Shown here: positions 23,313 through 36,331 of the stretch, in pieces
Layout of the letters: every line of letters starts with the position of its first letter
Numbering within the stretch: the stretch's first letter is position 1
From: Brachycybe producta
Taxonomy: Eukaryota > Arthropoda > Diplopoda > Playtdesmida > Andrognathidae
Direction: 5' to 3'
Length of the DNA: 64,000 bases
NCBI GenBank assembly: GCA_036925085.1
Contig: JAUPFP010000024.1
Location: 2,328,001-2,392,000, forward strand
The notes under the pieces: model-generated
Database searches by the model: none
What the model saw: only the letters and a program-made list of their open reading frames with translations
Told to the model about the DNA's origin: nothing
Translations under genes and position numbers: made by a program

Positions 23313-26300
23313 GTTACCAGAAAGCGAATTAATTGCCCCCTGGTGGAAACAAAACTGTTCCATACTAAAGAAAAGCCTTGTGTTTGATACTGAGTAGGCA
23401 TACAGCAGGCCCAACTAGTGGCCATAAATTAACATGTAGGACCATCACGATAAAGGACAACCAATGAGGTTAGGGGGAACAGAAGTCATCATGGTGCCTT
23501 CTAGGAAAGGTCTCGTTTAGAAGAAGATTGCTAATAGATGGCGAATGATCTAACCATTACTAGACTGCCATCTATTGATTATCATGTTATATTAACTAGT
23601 TTTAGAAATATCAGGTGTGGAAGCTCCAAAGTCGTTTTTACCTCCTTCCCTCTATTGTGAAAAAAAAGCCTGTTAGGATATCTAAATAGAACTGTTGTTT
23701 CTAACAGCCATCAGATGGAGCTGCAACATCAGCTGCTGTTTTATAACACAAATTCTCTTGAATAAAACTGGAATATATCTTTACATATATCTATTTCAAT
23801 ATGGAAGAAAAAAAGAAGAGGCGGATCTGATATAAATTTCAAATCCTATCGCTTTTGGCTTCCCATAACACAGTGGCAAAACAATATATGAAATAATGGT
23901 AACACCTATATACATTTGTCAAAAGAATAGAAGAGAAAAAAAACCTTATGGACACAAGGCTTTAAATCAAATGAGTCGACTGAAGGAAGAAAAAAAAAAC
24001 CTTGACTTATGTTACCATAAGAATAAATTAAAGCCCACACACACATAACGAACAAAAAAGTTAAATCTTGTAAAAAAAAATATTTGTACAGCAGCTTTTA
24101 CTTACTGTACTTGTCCCCTTAAGAAAAATCCCTCCCCCCCTTACCTTCTTCCCCCAAGTCCGAATCACAATTCACAAAAACATGATTTTAAGAAAAGTGT
24201 CAACAGTCATGGACAATGGGGGACAGGCAGGTATAGGTATATTCTCTTTCTATAATGGACAGTCAGTAATAGAAACAACATTTCTACAATAAATCTGACA
24301 CGAACACAGTGACAACCTTCTTTAAGTTAACTTTCTCAGAAATTACCAAAAAAAAAAACATACCTAAAACCCAAACTTATCACTCACAAAGTGTCACACA
24401 GTCATTGTCACATAAGCGACAAGATACAAAAAGTTATTCACAGTTTAAAAAAACACTTTCTATAATAATATTAAACTGTGAATAAGTGAAAATAACTGGT
24501 TATGTCTGTTATCAAAGTACATTATCGAAAGCTTTCCAAAAATCTCTCACGATTTCCAAATAAAAACTAACTCCCTACCATGACAAACTCATTGAGATTA
24601 ACATCATATATGGATATCACTTTTTTTTTTTCTTATTGAAAATACCAATTTAGAGATACACAAAAGCAAACATGATATCAGTTCATCAGTGTGTGTAGAA
24701 AAGCATGTTTTTTTTTCTCTCTCTAAGGAACATGATGAGAAAGGGGGAGTGTAATTCCTATTATAAAGCAAAAGGAAACATGCCCAATAGACTTTTTGGT
24801 AAGCCACAGTTTGAATTAAAAAAAACGTCGTCAAAAAATATTCCCAGGTATTTCATCTAAGAGAAGGGTCTACCTACAAATGTCCATCAATATGGGTTAA
24901 ATGTCTAAAAGATTTCAGTGGCCTCACAACCACCATCCTCACCACCGTTGCTACCAAATCGACTGTGTAACACACACTGAATACCGTTGCTCACCAAACT
25001 TAACTAAATGACTCACTTCTACGGGCACAGTGTGTGTGTGTGACATTATGTGATGCCATCACATACACACACATAGGTATTGACAGAAAATAAAGAAAAG
25101 CCTTCGACAGAGAATGAGAGGAGGTTCGAAGCTATTCTTCGAGTAATTCAACGTGTCAGAGGAAAGACAGAATAGAAATCAAAAAGAAAAAAAAGGCAAA
25201 ATGTATGCCTCACGAAGGAACCCCCAACTGTGATGTAGTCCCACTGGCACAACCAAAACTATAACTTGGTGGGGGGCTATCGGTTAAAGTTTGATAGCTT
25301 GTCCGCCTACCATGGAGGCCATGATTTGTTATAGGTCATCGCGCTTTATCCATCTTCCCTGCAGTGAAAACCCCAGTTTCCTTCCATATTCCTGACTACC
25401 ATGATATATTTTCAACCATTCATATTAGTTTTCTAACTCTCCCCCCCCCCCAAAAAAGTCATGTCTAAAAAGAACAGGACAATTGATCCTAATGAAGATG
25501 AGGAACAAGTGAACTTATGTGTGTGTGTGTGAACATATTGGTTTCAACTTTCGAAGAAACATGCTTGCTGCTGACATGTATCAAACAAGTGACACAAAAC
25601 TATATATACAAATTTACCTTGTCCAATTTGAAGAGGACTATATCTATATATGTATACCATGTTCCATACACACACATCATCATGATTCAATTTTTGTCAT
25701 ATTCAATACAAGAGTCGATGACATGTTCAAACAATACCTAGCAACAAAGTCTGTGGACTTGGTATATATATTTGTATAAAAAGAGGATTTGATTGACTGG
25801 TCAATCAAACTTGAGCGTAACTAATATTTGTATGGAATTAAAACTAGCTTCATGTCTATTTCAAACCACTCAATGCATTCAAACAGCCCCAAAATGGAAC
25901 CCAGGGTGAAATACCTTTCTTTCCCTTCTACATGGCTTCACTTAAAATTCTCATTCAGCAAAACCTTTCTTAAGTTTGATAACTTGATAAGGATTTCCAT
26001 TTCCTTTCTCAATTCATGCAAAACCCACAAGTGAATCAAATTTTTTTTTTCAAGACACTTTTTGAACTGACTTTGCCCAATATCAATTGAGATATTGGAA
26101 GCAGGCAACCATAATACTTATTTCCCTCCATTTTAAAACCTGATCTTTTGAATCATTTGTGTGTCTAATATGTTGAGCAATTAATGTATCAACAATCACA
26201 TTTCATATTATAAGAGTTGAAATTTCTTTTGACAACTCGTTTGTATTTAAACAACTTTTTTTCTTCTTCTTCAAAAAGAAAAAAACTATTGGCTTTGAAG

Positions 26301-27504
26301 AAAAAGATGGAGGAGCAAAAAAAAAACCTGCCATGAATTTATAATTGAGCTACAACCAGTATCAATCAATTTAATTGCACAACATTTGTTAAAAAGCCGA
26401 TTCATGTAACTTATAATGTAGAAAAATGTTACAGCTCGTCATAAACAACAATTGAGAAATGAAAAATGGAAAGAGAGAGATCATTGATGATACTATATAT
26501 ATATATATATACAGTATGTAAGGCCTACTGTATAGTGGACATGACATATCACTAGCATTTCATCTCTATTATAACAACATATATATGAAGGGAAGTATTC
26601 TGACACTGATGGATGTTACCATTTGTTGTGTATATATTATTACCATTTCACAAACCATGTTGTTGTTCACACGTTCTTCTTATTGAGCTTGGGTCAACGT
26701 TTTTATGACAACAATCTTCATGACAGGTTAAATCCACTGGATCAACACCAAGTGATATTGATCACGAACCAACAATTATGTGAGCAAAACACATAAATGA
26801 ATACATATTGGAACCCATTACTCTTCATCTAACACAATCTACATTATTTCATATATCTAGGCCTACATACTAGTATACTGACTTAAGTGTCAATGTGTCT
26901 TGAAAAATATTATAGTAATAACATCCCTTTTTTTTCTCAAAATTCTCAATCACGCAAAATGTACAGGATGATCTTATAAAACCCTTCAAATAGATAGAAA
27001 CGTGGAATTAAATTTGACCAAAACTGCCATTTTTTTTCAAAGTTGCATTAATTTAGAAGATGGGTTCTATTTTTCTTAAATGATCACATCTACTAGAGCG
27101 CTTTTTCAGGATCAGCATCATTCGTACGTAATTTACAAAGCTATATGATGCACTCTGCAACCTATTTATCACATCTCTCCCCAATTCTCTTGTCTAGAAG
27201 GTTACAAAGTTAGATATACGATAAAATGTCACACTACGCACTGTTCTGCGCACTCTATATAAGTAAAAATGTTCGAGTACTTTTACTTGTGTATATCCGC
27301 CGATTGACACTTATAAATTAATTTATACATTTTATGTAACAAATCAAATCATTCACGAAAACATCATTTAATTGACGCAAAAATGCAAGTAAAAATTGTA
27401 GGTGTATAACGGACTTAAAACAAGAAAATTAAACAAAAAACGTTTTTTTTTTGTGATACTTTTATAAAAAAAAAAGGTCTAAAAAGTAAAACAAAATATA
27501 TAAT
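23313..27504. other. Intergenic, no gene supported
   Basis: Two oppositely oriented ATAGATGGC sites lie at 23531-23544 and 23565-23577. A hairpin-like pair GTTATTCACAGTTTA / TAAACTGTGAATAA lies near 24433-24487. A C run is at 25440-25450 and AT runs near 26490. The overlapping 74- and 86-codon frames at 25517-25779 are low-complexity. No transposon ends were recognised. Confidence 0.45.
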
Positions 27505-27560
27505 CTGTTCTTGTCTTGTTGGTGTAGTGGTTAGTGTCTCAACCCTTGGGGGGACAGTCG
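27505..27560 (+). repeat. tRNA-like 5' region, possible SINE head
   Basis: The segment TCTTGTTGGTGTAGTGGTTA matches the D-arm and box A pattern TRGYNNARNGG of tRNA genes, close to the starts of Asp and Glu tRNAs. An anticodon-arm-like run, CTCAACCCTTGGGGGGACAG, follows. The expected T-arm GGTTCGAATCC is replaced by AGTCGACAAAC, so this is not an intact tRNA gene. A truncated tRNA-derived SINE or a tRNA relic is the likeliest reading. Confidence 0.35.
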
Positions 27561-27990
27561 ACAAACAAATTCTGAAGTTAAAAAAAAAAAGAATTCACGA
27601 TTTGGACGGCGACATGGGCACGGTAGGGGGCGCTGTCAAACTTGTCACCACTCAAATGACAACAAGAATGGCTGACAGGGTCAACAATAGAAAACAGGCA
27701 ACAACAAAAAAAAATCCACCCTATACAACTGGTATATTAAGTGAGGCTGTCTTGATTTCATCAGCAGACAAGACGTTAGGACAAGTGGTTTTGTTCTTCT
27801 AAAGATGGAACATAAAAAGTAGAAAGTACAACCCACAAAACAAAGATGAAAAAGTTGGAGAGAAAAAAGTCAATTGAGGCTTTCAGCCACAAGTGACACA
27901 TCCATGATTTCTATATGAAATCTCAAGAAGTAAAAACAACTCCAATTTCCAACTTGAAAAGGAAACAAAAGCTATCATCATCATCATTGG

Positions 27991-27992
<2 letters not shown>
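27561..27992. other. Possible SINE body, unproven
   Basis: A 91-codon plus-strand frame runs 27527-27802 without recognisable motifs. The sequence follows directly on the tRNA-like head and might be its body, but no second copy was found in the window to compare. Confidence 0.3.

Positions 27993-28041
<49 letters not shown>
27993..28041. repeat. (GA)n microsatellite
   Basis: About 24 uninterrupted GA dinucleotides. The minus-strand Leu/Ser-rich open frame across it is a reading of the repeat. Confidence 0.95.
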
Positions 28042-28045
<4 letters not shown>

Positions 28046-30579
28046 AGAAGACAGCTTGAAATAGTCAAATGGACTTGGGATTAACTAAGTCTCGATCTAA
28101 AAACTAGGCCTAGTTTTTTTTCTTTCCCCAAAACACTTGTATGGAAGAAGCAAGCCTATTCACAATGTTTGGCCAACAGCTAGCTTAATACTTCAACTCC
28201 ATTAAGACCCCATTTTCTACAAAATCTATTGTTGCTTTTTTTTCTACCCTCGGATTACAGTCAAAACATTAATTGTGATTATATGTCAGGTCAACTTTTA
28301 AAACAGCTTTTTCCATCTCTAAAAGTTCATGTTTGTCTTTTTTAAGTTTTTAGTTTTCTACAACTGTCAGAGAGTATAGGCCTATCATAAATAAAGTTAA
28401 TTTGTAATTATCGTTAGTCGGTCGTATTTCTCAATGATTATTAAGTCAAAGTTAATGCTAAATTTATCAACTTCTACATGAAACTTCTTATGAGTTTAGT
28501 ACTACCTTTTGACTTAAAAAATTATTAAAAACACAAAAAACCCTGCACAGTCTAACTTTATTGATGATCGTTGAGGAATGGCGTTCCCGGAAATAAATTG
28601 ATAAGAACATAAGAAACAAGATTCCGGATGAACTTTTGCATGCAACATGCTTAAGTAAGAGTTGGAAGAAGCACAACCTATTGGTTTTTTTTTTAAATAT
28701 TGTAATATTGGACACAATAATAAATTCAAATTGTTTGTAGACGGTTTCCGTTATAACGTAGAAGAAAGAAAAAAATGTCTTTAGAAGTGTTGCATATCTT
28801 GTGCAACTATTGCAATTCAAGATGGCCGCGCTCATAGGTATACAAATATCAAGCTTGAAAACATTCTTTTTTCACTTCATTTTTCCTTTTTGATACAAAG
28901 AAATCCATTAAAATCTGGCAATTAAAATTGCATTGTGGGTAATTCAGTGCTACAAAAAATATTATGCAATGTGGTATTGTCCATATAGGACAAAACTGCT
29001 AGATGAACTTCAGTGGGAATCACTAGCAAACCATAAATCTGAGCAAAGTTTTGCCCTTCTTGAACGTTTGCTAGCTGACTGTTAGATGGAACACTCAACA
29101 CTAGAAAACGACGTATAAGTAGACATGGCCATTCAAAGCCTGAGAAATAAGATAACTGTCGAGCTGATTGCAAGTGTACTTGAGTTGAAAATACAGGACT
29201 GTTTGAAAGTTATGGGTCTCCAACATTGTGCTAATGACCAGACCGGACTGAACCGTAAGCAACATTTTAATTTAGGAATGTGGCCATTACTAAATCAGAA
29301 TACATGTTGATGTTATCAAACGATCCCTGTGTTGAGAAAACAACAGATGAAAAAAAGTTCCAGAAAAAAGGGGGATAAAAAGAGGAGATAAGAAGAGTAC
29401 AGACAGGTCGTTTTGAGTAACAACAAATTTCGAACGAAACCTTCTGATGGCCTTTGGGAAGGGTGGAGTGATAGGTAAGGTTATTTATAATATTGAGAAC
29501 AAACTACACAACATGATGCATATACATATAAGGGTTATAATATGCAAGTGTGTGCAGTCATGCATAGTCAAGAGAGGCTGGAGTAGTTGTGTGAGGAGCA
29601 GCAGCAGCAGCAGCAATGGTGCCACAGTGCCACTGCCACCACCATCATCATCATCACCACCGCAAAGCCTCAATGGGGCATCCAGATTTTACAATTGAGC
29701 CCAGCAGAGAGTTATCAGAGGGGGCAATTGTTACCGTCAATCATGACCAACTTACATGACAGTTGTATGGGTGGTTAAGTGATGTAAATCATTACAATGC
29801 TAGTTCTTTTCTGTGACCAAATCTACCGCCTGTCACTCATACTTTGCCCTACAAGAACTTCTTAAGAGCATACATATACACAAGTCTCCTTTCCCTCCCC
29901 TCCTTTTTTTCCGTTCCTGCACCTGCTTAAATCCCCACCCCTCAACTATTACTACTTCACCCCTCAGGTCTAACAAAGTGCAAGAACATGTTTATGTTCT
30001 TTAGAGGTCGGCAAATGTTGAAGAAGAAAAAAAATTATAAATGCTTAAAAAATGAGGCCCGCAAGGTATATATATATTTTCAGCATATGAACGTAGCTAC
30101 AGAATCCTACATAAGACAGTCCTTGTGGCGCCACCTAGCTTCACGCAATACAATCACACATACAAACTAATACAGAGGGAAACATAAGAAAATCGAAAAT
30201 CATGTTTCTTTTACTATAATTTCTTTAAAAAAAAATGCAAAATTCGATCAATTTCAAACACGCTCTCTATATTCATATCTCTATTATCATATCGATATTA
30301 GCATATTCACCTAATACATTTTGAATGTTTTAAACTTTTCTTACCTAATATTTAAAAGTAGTTGTTTGATGAAATAAAAATTGTAAATCAATTCCAACTT
30401 TCATTTGACAATTACTTTAAAATTTCAATATGAAAGTTGATGAATTTAAAATAATTATTTAATCATTAATATTTAAATTAATTTGAATCGTTGCATAATT
30501 AATCTAATTTTAAATATCAGTTTTTTTATCTATTAATAAATGTTAGAAGTTTCAAAATAGTCCATTAAAATTTAAATTT
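28042..30579. other. Intergenic, no gene supported
   Basis: An AGC/CCA/CAT triplet-rich block occurs near 29598-29660. Minus-strand frames of 83-115 codons at 28488-29173 show no known domain. ATGGCCTTTGGGAAGG at 29447 runs into a GATAG/GTAAGG donor-like site, but no downstream exon was found. Confidence 0.45.
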
Positions 30580-30735
30580 AACTGAGTTTTTTTTTTATAA
30601 CACAAAATGAAAAGATTCGAAATATTTTTTTCGTGTAAAACGAATTTTGTGTTAAAAGAATTTTCATGCAATTCTAAAAAGAACAGACCGAAAATATATT
30701 CCGTGTTATTCGATTTTTCGTGTTATCTTTTTTAT
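30580..30735. repeat. Family C (pogo/Tigger-like) relic, copy 1
   Basis: Shares ACCGAAAATATATTCCGTGT and CGATTTTTCGTGTTA with the right arm of the element in the last large WAPL intron (43104-43458), and has an inverted counterpart TTCGTGTAAAACGAATTTTG to its left. The true ends are worn, so the boundaries are approximate. Confidence 0.5.
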
Positions 30736-31602
30736 TATTGTTTAATTCAACAGATATCTTCCATGGTCTAAAGAGGGGGGGGGGGGGTGATAGGAGTATA
30801 TAGTGGACAAAGGTCATTTCAGATTCAAGCATGAACAAAACAGGAATACAGAGGGATCCTCTCTTATCCATTTCTTAATATTAGTAATAATAATGCCATC
30901 GTGACTTTTCAATTAGACATACTTGCTATATATTTAAACATATGCAAATCTATTGCGTGTGGGTTGTATTTAGAAATAACACAAAAAAAAAGAAAATCTT
31001 GACCAGATGAAACAATAATTAATGGATGTGTTGTGATGACATCACAACAGTGATGTATAGTCCATTGGCTAACACTATAAAATTCAATCCACGTTCAATT
31101 GTAATAAAGAAAAAAAAAAAAACACTTGCACGCCATTATTGCATACAAGTTGCGCCATTTTCAGCGATGCGGAAATCCTGCCATTAATATTTTTTTTGGT
31201 TATAACTGCTTATTTACACCTTTATCAAGAGTTGAAATATCAAAAAAAAAAAAGAGATTTCATGAAAGGGGAAGGTTGTCAGGGGACAACTGTCAGACCC
31301 ATTAGTTATTACTAGTTGTGTGTACTGTCTTAATTGACTGATTAAAACACGCACTTCTAACGTCCCGTCAATAAAAACACATTTACAAAGTGTTTGCGTC
31401 AATCACTGTTTCATCTTTTTCTAAGTTACATTTGTTCGACCAAAAACAACAAAAAGGTTGAACCGAATTACGACACTTTTTATTTAAAAAAAAAAACTAA
31501 AACAAGTATAGAAAAAAAAAATATTGAAAATAATTCTTCAAAGTTAGAAAAATACCGGGGAAAAAAAAAGGAAATTAAAAGTGGTTTTATTAAAAAGTGT
31601 TA
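30736..31602. other. Intergenic, nothing recognised
   Basis: Contains a G run near 30774-30787 and a palindrome TTGTGATGACATCACAA near 31031. Nothing else was seen. Confidence 0.5.
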
Positions 31603-31925
31603 ATCTGACTCTCGAACTCTTGATTAAATTGTTTTTTCACGAGAAAAATTAAGAATTTTTTTAAAGTGTTTTAGAAACTAGAAGGGTTGCGCTAAAGTAC
31701 TTTATTTTCAAGTTTTATATCTTTCAAAATAAGCTTTTTATTGTGTTTCAAAATGACCCAACATTAAGCAGACGACTTTTTTTAAATTACTGTCTATAAA
31801 AAGTTTATTTTGAAAGATATCAACATAAAAATATGCTTAAGTGATTGAGCTAACCCTTTCTAGTTTCTAAAATACATTCTTTTTTGTTGTTTAAAGAGGT
31901 TGTTTACACTTTGAAACCACCTTAA
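31603..31925. repeat. Foldback family A, copy 4 (long form)
   Basis: One of the fuller copies. The outer left segment GACTCTCGAACTCTTGATTA is followed by TTTTAGAAACTAGAAGGGTT and ATATCTTTCAAAATAAGCTT. The second arm mirrors these with AGTTTATTTTGAAAGATATC and CCCTTTCTAGTTTCTAAAAT, and the right outer end has TTTACACTTTGAAACCACCT. It shows the family has about 60 bases of sequence outside the AAACTAGAAGGG motif on each side. Confidence 0.85.
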
Positions 31926-33060
31926 AATCAATTGCGAACTCCAATTCTCTGAATTTTCACATAATTTCATTATTTTCTTGGATTCTTTTTAAATTTATCA
32001 ACATTTACAGGTATAGAGAACTAATAAAAATGAGCTTCATTTTAATTTAGTTTTTGAAAATGATATTTAAGATGATAAAAAGTGTTTCAAAATTATTATT
32101 CTTATTTTTTAAACGGTGGTTTTTCCATCAAGAAAAAAAAAAGGCAAAATTTTTATGTTAAGTCCGTCCATTACATAGAAAAACGTCCCAAGGTGTGATG
32201 AATGAGATTTTGAAGCGATAAACACCAATTTCAGAAAGAGAGAGACTCGTAGACTCATAAGTAATAATTAGGCAGTTCATCATATAATAAGATCACCTCC
32301 CAAATCTTTGCCAAAATGCCTGTTATTTCACCACCAAAATAACATACAACTTTTTTCCATTTCTCTCACGAAGGAGGAGGATTCCCCCCCCCCTTCTTTT
32401 TCTACCTTTAAGATACAAAAAGAGGGGGGGGGATATCAGTGGGGATGAGAAAAAGGAAAAGGAGGAGTGACCATTCCTCCCCTTGCAGACGTCATAAAAC
32501 ACGGGTACACACAATGTCTATAATAATAAGATATAAAAAGTATAGAGAAGAAGAAAGAATATATGATAATAATCGTGACTATGGCAGCCGACACCACCAG
32601 TAACACAAACCAATAATATTCTAACCGTCAAGGTATTTATTCAACAACATAAATCTTAAATTTTTTTTTATGTTTCTTTTCAAAAAATTCTGACGGGAGC
32701 TGAAATATTATAATTGTAGAAGGGTAATTTATGACCCAACGTCCATAATATTATGTCTGTGTATAGCCATAACAAAAAGAAAACACACACAGAATTAAAA
32801 TCCCTACTCTCTACTATTAGATGAATCAAAATGTATGACATTTTTGCTCATAAAAACGGGATTTTTCTCTCTCTCTCTCTATCTTCAAAGTGGGTATAGA
32901 GAGTCCCACTTTGGAATGGGACGCCCATAATTGCAATGTACAAAAACACAGAAAATTTACAAAATTCTTATACCAAGAAAAATGTCGGTATTATTATTAT
33001 AATATAGTTAAGTTCAAACTCCTTGTTAACCGTGGAACTTAGCTCTTCTCCATCGACACA
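31926..33060. other. Intergenic, nothing recognised
   Basis: Has C and G runs near 32384-32431 and a CT run near 32867-32882. No gene or transposon ends were recognised. Confidence 0.5.
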
Positions 33061-33259
33061 CAATTAGAAATCGGGACAAACAGAAGTTGGCTCCGCCCTT
33101 TTTATGATGACCGGCAACTTCTAATTTGTTGGTTATGTAGTCTGACGTCACATGCTCCGCTCTTTTCAACGTCAAACCACACAACAAACCAACTAGAAGT
33201 TGCCGGTCGTCATAAAAACGGGCAGAGCCAACTTCTGTTTGTCCCGATTTCTAATTGCA
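33061..33259. repeat. Foldback family B, copy 2
   Basis: Left arm AATTAGAAATCGGGACAAAC, right arm TGTCCCGATTTCTAATTGCA-like, with AGTTGGCTCCGCCC and its complement further in. The TGACGTCA octamer is at 33143-33150. Nearly intact, without coding capacity. Confidence 0.85.
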
Positions 33260-33777
33260 TGTCTTCCATCGGTCATAAGCTTAAAAACATTGATACAAGG
33301 GTATCAAAAACCGCCACCCTCCCCTCCACCCTTTAATCCTTATTAAAAACGTTCCCCAAATGATAAATTGAATGTCGACGACCTGAGGTTACAAAAAGAT
33401 TTTCAACCATTTATAAAATGTAAAAAAATAAGAGTCAAGATAGGTTAATAAAACTTAGTAAAGAACACACATATAAAACGGTTTTATTATAGATTATAAA
33501 TAATTGTTTTTTTTTTTGACAAGTTGCTTACAAAAAAAAAATTTGAATTTATTTCTCAAAATATGCGACTTTATGATCAGGTGAAATATTATTTATGAAC
33601 ACCTGTGTATTTTGAAAAGAATAAAAAGCCAATTGAAGTTGACGCCGTTTTTTTTTCTTCTTATTTTTTATGAAATTATTATTTAGAATCAAACTTGCAA
33701 AAAAAAAACCTACTTAACGTGGTATTAAAGTGTCAATGGCGCACCCCGAACTCCTCTTTGAGAGAGAAAAAAACTTA
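33260..33777. other. Intergenic, nothing recognised
   Basis: AT-rich with several T and A runs. No features. Confidence 0.5.
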
Positions 33778-33955
33778 AATGTTTTAGAAACTAGAAGAGG
33801 TTTCTCAATCACTAGTAATTTCATTTTAATATCTTATAAAATAAGCTGTTTATTTCAGTTTGAAAATGACACAACTTTTAAGAGAGACCATAATTTTTTT
33901 TTAGATTTTTGTTTATAAAAAAAGTTTATTTTGAAAGATATCAAAACCCTGAAAA
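33778..33955. repeat. Foldback family A, copy 5 (3' truncated)
   Basis: Left arm TTTTAGAAACTAGAAGAGGT, middle GTTTGAAAATGACACAACTT, and the start of the second arm AGTTTATTTTGAAAGATATC are present. The mirrored CTTCTAGTTTCTAAAAC end is missing, so the copy is cut short on the right. Confidence 0.75.
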
Positions 33956-34544
33956 TACTATATATATTAAAGGAAGAATATGCTGAATAAAATCAAACTA
34001 AATTTCACTTTGTATAAGAAAATTTTAACAAAAGCACCATTAAAATTATTATCTTTTCAGTGCAAAGGACAATAGAAATATTCTGATATTCCTATTTCTA
34101 ATTTCTGCTGATTTTTCAGCATGTGTGATTCTTCCCTAATTTCATGTAGGCAATTTAAACAATATTCCCAAACCAAAAAAAAAAAGCAAATTATTTTGTC
34201 TCTAGTGTCATTTCCACGTGTTCCTCCTAACAATATCAGCTGATTTTCATTCTATACAAAGACGATGGCGCCATCTATTGGAATCGCAAATAACCTTAAC
34301 TTATAATGTATTACATTACATATTTACATTATATGAAAAACAACGAAATTTTGAAGTTCAGAAAACAGTTGTTTTTCGTATAATTATAAAACTAAGGTGA
34401 AGAAGAAGAAGAAGAAAAACCAGCCAAATTTTTAAAAAAACAACAACAATAAAAAAGATATGCCTTTGAGCTCAATTTCATTGCAACAAACTACAATTAT
34501 CATTACTATTACTAATGATAATAATTATGACAAGCCTATAATAA

Positions 34545-34641
<97 letters not shown>

Positions 34642-35043
34642 TTACATGATATATAATAAAAATTCATCTGCCTTTCTCTCTCTCTCTCTCTTTTTAAATT
34701 TATAACATCCTTCTAAAGTTATACTTATACAAATTAATGAATGGGTTTAATATGTAGAAGAAAAATAGCAATATTTATGTTGATAAAATATAGGGTTCTT
34801 GAGAGGCTAGAATAAGAGAGGAGAAGGGGGCCGGACCCAAATATAGAAAGGGTGGTGGTGGTGGTAAAAACGCATAAAAGGAGGGTTTGGGTTCGGTTTC
34901 AAAAGGTAGAAAAGAAAGAAAAAAACCTTTAATTTGTGGATAACAGCAGCTGAAGGTATAAAACTATAAATCAGTTTCATAATGGGTGGAAAACGAGACA
35001 ACCTTTATCTGAAAGGAATTTGTATTTATATACATGATACTTT
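33956..35043. other. Intergenic with long (AT)n
   Basis: Contains an (AT)n microsatellite at 34556-34633 and a CT run at 34676-34691. A second copy of the CTCF-like 14-mer lies at 34268-34281. No gene was recognised. Confidence 0.55.
34268..34281 (-). promoter_or_regulatory. CTCF-like motif CCAATAGATGGCGC, second copy
   Basis: Identical over 14 bases to the site at 11209-11222, on the same strand. The flanks differ between the two sites, which argues against both lying in one recent repeat family. Motif match only. Confidence 0.3.
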
Positions 35044-35390
35044 CAATCTACGAAATCAGTCAATCTGCAGATTTCCTAGGCAATATGCAAAACCACCAAC
35101 CTGCTAGCGAATTTGCAAAATTCAATACATTTTAGGTGTTGAATTTTGCAAATGTACTAGCAGGGGTTGGTTGTTTTGCAGATTGCTTGGGCAATCTTCA
35201 GACTGTCAATCTACGAAATCAGTCAATCTGAAGATTTTCTAGGCAATATGCAAAACCACCAACCCTTGCTAGTGAATTTGCAAAATTCAATACATTTTAG
35301 GTGTTGAATTTTGCAAATGTACTAGCAGGGGTTGGTTGTTTTGTAGATTGCTTAGGCAATCTGCAGATTGACTGATTCCGCAGATTGACA
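35044..35390. repeat. Tandem pair of 163-bp palindromic units
   Basis: Two units start with CAATCTACGAAATCAGTCAA at 35044 and 35207. Each unit is itself an inverted repeat: GCAAAACCACCAACC and CTAGCGAATTTGCAAAATTC are mirrored by GAATTTTGCAAATGTACTAG and GGGTTGGTTGTTTTGC around a centre at ACATTTTAGGTGT. The copies are nearly identical, so the duplication is recent. After the second unit a final GATTGACTGATTCCGCAGAT closes the array in inverted orientation. Confidence 0.85.
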
Positions 35391-35894
35391 GTAACATATA
35401 TAACACAAGAATCAAGGTAGAGAAGGAGGTGAAAAGCAAGAGAGGGAGGGAGGAGGCTAATAATGAAGGTACATACATATATATTATATATTATGTACAT
35501 AGAAAGAAGACACACACAAAATTCAGATGTAATTTATAGTTACGTCAAAAGTTGTAACAAAACGCCGCCTATTTACAATTCAGTTGTTCTTCATTTTGAA
35601 AAAAACACACACACACACACCACTCACATATTATATATTAGAAATTTAGAAAATAGTAATAAAAAAATAAGACATACAAACAAATGCATTACCAATTTAA
35701 CCCATTAAAAATGTTACAATCTTTATAATGGTTGTTGTAAAGTGGGGAGGATTTTCTTTCTAAGGTGCAACAAATATACAATTTATAATTTTAAAAAAAT
35801 CCTCTCCACTCCGAGAAAAAAAAGGATTTACCTAGATAAAGGAACTTGAGAGGAATGAGCCTGTCATATCTAACTCATAATAACCTTCTAATAC
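35391..35894. other. Intergenic, nothing recognised
   Basis: Simple AT and AC runs only. Confidence 0.5.
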
Positions 35895-36181
35895 CATGTA
35901 CACACATGAGTTAAATGAATTCAAGTTAAATGTGTTCAGGTGAATTATACGAAATCCAGTTAAGGACATAAACCCAAATAAAAATTGACTTTATTATTAA
36001 TGTTTGAAATTGAAATACTAAATCAATATTTTGTCAATAGTTTCTATATTCTATTTAAGCATTAACTCAATATTTCCAGATTATTAACTGAATAATTTGA
36101 ATTCGACATATTGTCCTTCACAGGGCTCTGTAGAACGAGTTTAATATTTAAATGCATTTAACTGCGTGTGTGTGTACAAGG
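35895..36181. repeat. Dispersed repeat family D, copy 2 with TIRs
   Basis: The left end CCATGTACACACATGAGTTA then AATGAATTCAAGTTAAA matches the complement of the right end (CCTTGTACACACACACGCAG, TTAAATGCATTTAAATATTA). This makes it a TIR element of about 287 bases. Similarity to 15054-15310 runs through the interior, including ATTCGACATATTGTCC and GGGCTCTGTAG. Non-coding, family unknown. Confidence 0.7.
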
Positions 36182-36331
36182 TGTAACAGTGATAAAAGTA
36201 AATTATAAGATATTAGAACGACAAATATTGTCATATAACTGTAATTGAGCACTGATATGAATATGACACTGATAAAAAACTGCGAATCATAAGATATGAC
36301 TGACAATTTTATGTTTTTTTCTTTTCTGTAA
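36182..36331. other. Spacer, nothing recognised
   Basis: Short AT-rich gap between two transposon-like elements. A chance minus-strand frame crosses it. Confidence 0.5.

Noticed and set aside
25120-25140. GAGGTTCGAAGC as a tRNA T-arm
   Set aside because: No D-arm box A, anticodon stem or acceptor stem could be fitted around it on either strand.
25517-25779. Two overlapping plus-strand frames of 74 and 86 codons
   Set aside because: Both start in a GT run, are low-complexity and have no domain. Overlap in different frames suggests chance.
29447-29475. ATG followed by ten codons and a GTAAGG donor, plus strand
   Set aside because: The start context is weak, there is no promoter-type sequence upstream, and no joining exon was found, unlike the 41463-41504 candidate.
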